A stretch of 64,000 bases of DNA from NCBI GenBank assembly GCA_036377595.1, contig DASUYB010000105.1:1-64000 (forward strand). The letters run 5' to 3'. Position 1 is the stretch's first letter. Each line of letters opens with the position of its first letter. The notes under the pieces are model-generated. The model did no database searches. It had not been told where the DNA came from and saw only the letters and a program-made list of their open reading frames with translations. Shown piece after piece: positions 61,980 through 64,000 of this stretch. The position numbers were made by a program, and so were the translations under genes. Source of the DNA: Longimicrobium sp. GTDB taxonomy: Bacteria; Gemmatimonadota; Gemmatimonadetes; Longimicrobiales; Longimicrobiaceae.

Positions 61980-63551
61980 ATGCTCCGCCGCCTTGCCCTC
62001 GCCGGCGCGCTGGCGTGCGCCGCCGTGCCCGCCGTGGCGCAAACCGCGCCGCAGAAGCCGAAGCTGCTGGTGTTCATCACCGTGGACCAGCTCCGGCCCG
62101 AGTACTTCACCCGCTGGCCGGGGCAGCTGAACGGCGGGCTGGCGCGGCTGTGGAACGGCGGCGCGGTGTTCACCAACGCGCACCAGGACCACGCCATCAC
62201 CGAGACGGCGCCCGGCCACGCGTCGGTGATGTCGGGCCGCTTCCCGCGCGGCACCGGCATCGTCAGCAACCCGGCCGGCGTGCATCCCGACCCGCAGACG
62301 CGGCTGGTGGGCTACGATTCCGTCGGCTCGTCGCCGTTCCGCTTCCGCGGGAGCGTGCTGCTCGACTGGATGCGCGTGGCCGACCCGCGCTCGCGCGCGC
62401 TCTCGGTGTCGCGCAAGGATCGCGGCGCCATCCTCCCCCTGGGCCGCGCGCACCAGAGCGTCTTCTGGTACGCGCCGAACGGGTCGTTCGTCACCAGCAC
62501 CTACTACGCGGATTCGCTGCCGGCTTGGGTGCGCGAGCTCAACGCGCGTCGCATCCCGCAGAGCTACGCCGGGCAGCGGTGGGACCTCGCCGCGCCCGCG
62601 TCGTCCTATCCCGAGCGCGACAGCGTGCCGATCGAGAACCGCGGGCGGGACTTCACCTTCCCGCACCGCTTCCCGACCACGCCCGACAGCGCCGCGCTGG
62701 TGTTCGCCTCGTATCCGGCGATGGACTCGCTGACGATGCAGATGGCGCTCAGGGGGTTGCGCACGATGCGCCTGGGCGAGGGGCCTGCGACAGACCTGCT
62801 GGCCGTTTCGCTCTCCACAACCGACGCGGTGGGCCACGCCTTCGGGCCGGACTCGCGCGAGATCCACGACCAGGTGCTGCGACTGGACCGCTGGCTCGGC
62901 GCGTTTCTCGACTCCGTCTACGCGGGGCGCGACCCGTCCACGGTCATCGTCGCGCTCACCGCGGACCACGGCGTGACGCCGTATCCCGAGGTGGCGGACC
63001 CTGCGCACGCCGCGCAGATGCACGTGAGCGACGAGGCACTGGTGCGGTGGACGCGCGACGCGGCCACGCGGTACGGCGTGGACGCCGGCGCGGTGCGCTG
63101 GGACGACGCCGGGCTGCTGCGGCTGGATCCGGCCGCATTGGCGCGCGCCGGACGCGACCCCCAGGCGCTCGCGCGCGAGTTCGCGGCCACCGCGCGCGCC
63201 ATCCCCGGCGTGCTGCGCGCGGACCTCGTCTCCGCTCTCGCGTCGGGCGACACCGTCGACGACGCGGTGAAGCGGCGGTGGCTGCACATGCTCCCGCGCG
63301 ACCTGCCGTTCTACGCCACGGTCACGCTTCGCCCCGGCTACGTCTGGGGAGCCAGCACGTACGCGCAGCACGGCTCGCCGTGGGACATGGACTCGCACGT
63401 TCCCATCATCTTCTACGGCGCGCCGTTCCGGCCGGGGAAGTACGACGTCTTCGCGCGCACGGTCGACATCGCCCCGACACTGGCGCGCGCGCTCGGCGTG
63501 GCGCCGACGGAGCCGATCGACGGACGCGTCCTTGCACCGGCGCTGCGGTGA
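61980..63551 (+). CDS. Secreted alkaline phosphatase-superfamily phosphodiesterase/phosphatase
   Basis: A 523-residue exported enzyme (signal MLRRLALAGALACAAVPAVA). FITVDQLRPEYF gives the first metal Asp, ITETAPGHAS the nucleophile Thr76, SLSTTDAVGHAFGPDS further metal ligands (Asp and His), LTADHGVTPYPE more ligands and SPWDMDSHVPIIFYG the last His. This is the pattern of PafA-like monoesterases and nucleotide pyrophosphatase/phosphodiesterases. It is the only plus-strand gene in this part and is divergent from the acyl-CoA synthetase. Confidence 0.9.
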   Translation: MLRRLALAGALACAAVPAVAQTAPQKPKLLVFITVDQLRPEYFTRWPGQLNGGLARLWNGGAVFTNAHQDHAITETAPGHASVMSGRFPRGTGIVSNPAGVHPDPQTRLVGYDSVGSSPFRFRGSVLLDWMRVADPRSRALSVSRKDRGAILPLGRAHQSVFWYAPNGSFVTSTYYADSLPAWVRELNARRIPQSYAGQRWDLAAPASSYPERDSVPIENRGRDFTFPHRFPTTPDSAALVFASYPAMDSLTMQMALRGLRTMRLGEGPATDLLAVSLSTTDAVGHAFGPDSREIHDQVLRLDRWLGAFLDSVYAGRDPSTVIVALTADHGVTPYPEVADPAHAAQMHVSDEALVRWTRDAATRYGVDAGAVRWDDAGLLRLDPAALARAGRDPQALAREFAATARAIPGVLRADLVSALASGDTVDDAVKRRWLHMLPRDLPFYATVTLRPGYVWGASTYAQHGSPWDMDSHVPIIFYGAPFRPGKYDVFARTVDIAPTLARALGVAPTEPIDGRVLAPALR

Positions 63552-63580
63552 CGCGAAGCGAGCGAGATCGGAGAGAAGCC

Positions 63581-63608
63581 GGGGCCGGCGACGTGGATCG
63601 CCGGCCCC
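63581..63608. terminator. Hairpin between convergent genes
   Basis: GGGGCCGGCG and CGCCGGCCCC pair perfectly around eight bases. Extension by AGAAGC/GCTTCT is possible with a bulge. It lies between the phosphodiesterase and GNAT genes and could serve both. Confidence 0.55.
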
Positions 63609-63634
63609 GCTTCTTATCTCCCCATCGACGCCGC

Positions 63635-64000
63635 TCACATCGGGTCGGCGGCGCGCCACTCCGGGTTGGTGAGGCTGGTGAGCACGTGGTCCTCCCAGCG
63701 GCCATCGATCAGCAGGTAGTCGCGCGCGTAGCCCTCCACCTGGAAGCCGAGCGCCTTCAGCAGGTTGCCGCTGCGGCGGTTGTGCGGGAGGTAGTTGGCC
63801 ATGATGCGGTGCAAGCGCAGCTCGCCGAACACGTGGGCGATGGCCGCCGTGAGCGCCTCACGCATGTATCCGCGTCCCTCACGCGCCGCGGAGAGCCCGT
63901 ATCCCAGGTAGCACGCCTGGAACATCCCGCGTACGAACTCGCTGAAGCCGAGGTTGCCGATCACCTCGCCCGGCGCATCCCTGGGGAAGATGAAGAGGCG
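63635..64000 (-). CDS. GNAT family N-acetyltransferase, RimJ-like (5' end outside window)
   Basis: At least 121 residues of an acetyltransferase; the frame is open to the window edge, so the start is unseen. [19 protein letters not shown] is the acetyl-CoA-binding loop (R/QxxGxG/A form), then [45 protein letters not shown], the usual end of ribosomal-protein-alanine acetyltransferases. It probably acetylates protein N-termini or a small molecule. Confidence 0.9.
   Translation of the reverse strand, partial: RLFIFPRDAPGEVIGNLGFSEFVRGMFQACYLGYGLSAAREGRGYMREALTAAIAHVFGELRLHRIMANYLPHNRRSGNLLKALGFQVEGYARDYLLIDGRWEDHVLTSLTNPEWRAADPM

Overview
The window is about 70% GC and gene dense, with strong G/C preference at third codon positions. 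Clear Shine-Dalgarno sequences (AGGAGG or GGGAGG type) precede several starts. Gene content (many secreted hydrolases, a VPS10-like propeller protein, several PIN-domain modules, a pinensin-like peptide precursor) and several families of long palindromic intergenic repeats suggest a soil bacterium of the Gemmatimonadota, probably close to Longimicrobium. This placement is inferred from gene style; no rRNA gene is present to confirm it.

Layout. 1-2.7 kb: the tail of an IS-type transposase, signal peptidase I (lepB) and a cytochrome P450. 2.6-4.5 kb: a zincin-like protein and a PIN toxin module with two related small partner proteins. 4.7-7.4 kb: a large secreted BNR/VPS10-like propeller protein. 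7.6-13.1 kb: small lineage-type hypotheticals, a glyoxalase-like secreted protein, an AI-2E-type permease, a second PIN pair and uracil-DNA glycosylase. 13.7-20.9 kb: an ApbE lipoprotein, an O-antigen-ligase-like protein, then a tightly coupled five-gene run: a divergent Lgt-like membrane protein, a Tes/MJ0619-like radical SAM enzyme and three paralogous three-helix membrane proteins. 21-25 kb: DUF5995 protein, ATP-dependent DNA ligase and its MBL-fold exonuclease. 25-33 kb: class V PLP enzyme, hexose-6-phosphate mutarotase, secreted M20 peptidase, membrane Ser/Thr kinase and glutamine-dependent NAD synthetase. 33-37 kb: a two-gene ABC exporter, a seven-helix protein, a small unknown protein and an RDD protein. 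37.7-42.6 kb: a TetR-TolC-EmrA-EmrB efflux operon with a visible promoter and operator. 42.7-43.7 kb: a third PIN pair whose partner is an internal duplication. 44-49 kb: an alpha/beta hydrolase and a five-gene sulfur operon. 49.7-51.7 kb: a LytS/LytTR two-component pair. 51.7-57.1 kb: small secreted proteins, a TPR protein, a berberine-bridge-type flavoenzyme and a LigD-type ligase. 57.4-60.1 kb: tRNAs Leu, fMet, Val and Arg around an orphan RiPP-like precursor and an amidohydrolase. 60.2-64 kb: acyl-CoA synthetase, a phosphodiesterase/phosphatase and a truncated GNAT gene.

The most promising undescribed unit is the 17.4-20.9 kb run. Overlapping stops and starts imply translational coupling of a lipid-handling Lgt-like protein, an enzyme resembling the synthases that join lipid tails into membrane-spanning lipids, and three copies of a small membrane protein with a shared PFWAxG...WGxTC signature. 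A second candidate is the pinensin-like peptide gene at 58.0 kb, which has a strong ribosome binding site and terminator but no modification enzyme nearby. The sulfur operon (two rhodanese proteins, a two-part YeeE/YedE transporter and a PLP enzyme) reads as a sulfur import and transfer pathway.

Four families of dispersed repeats occupy most of the longer intergenic gaps. Several also sit where a transcription terminator would be expected.
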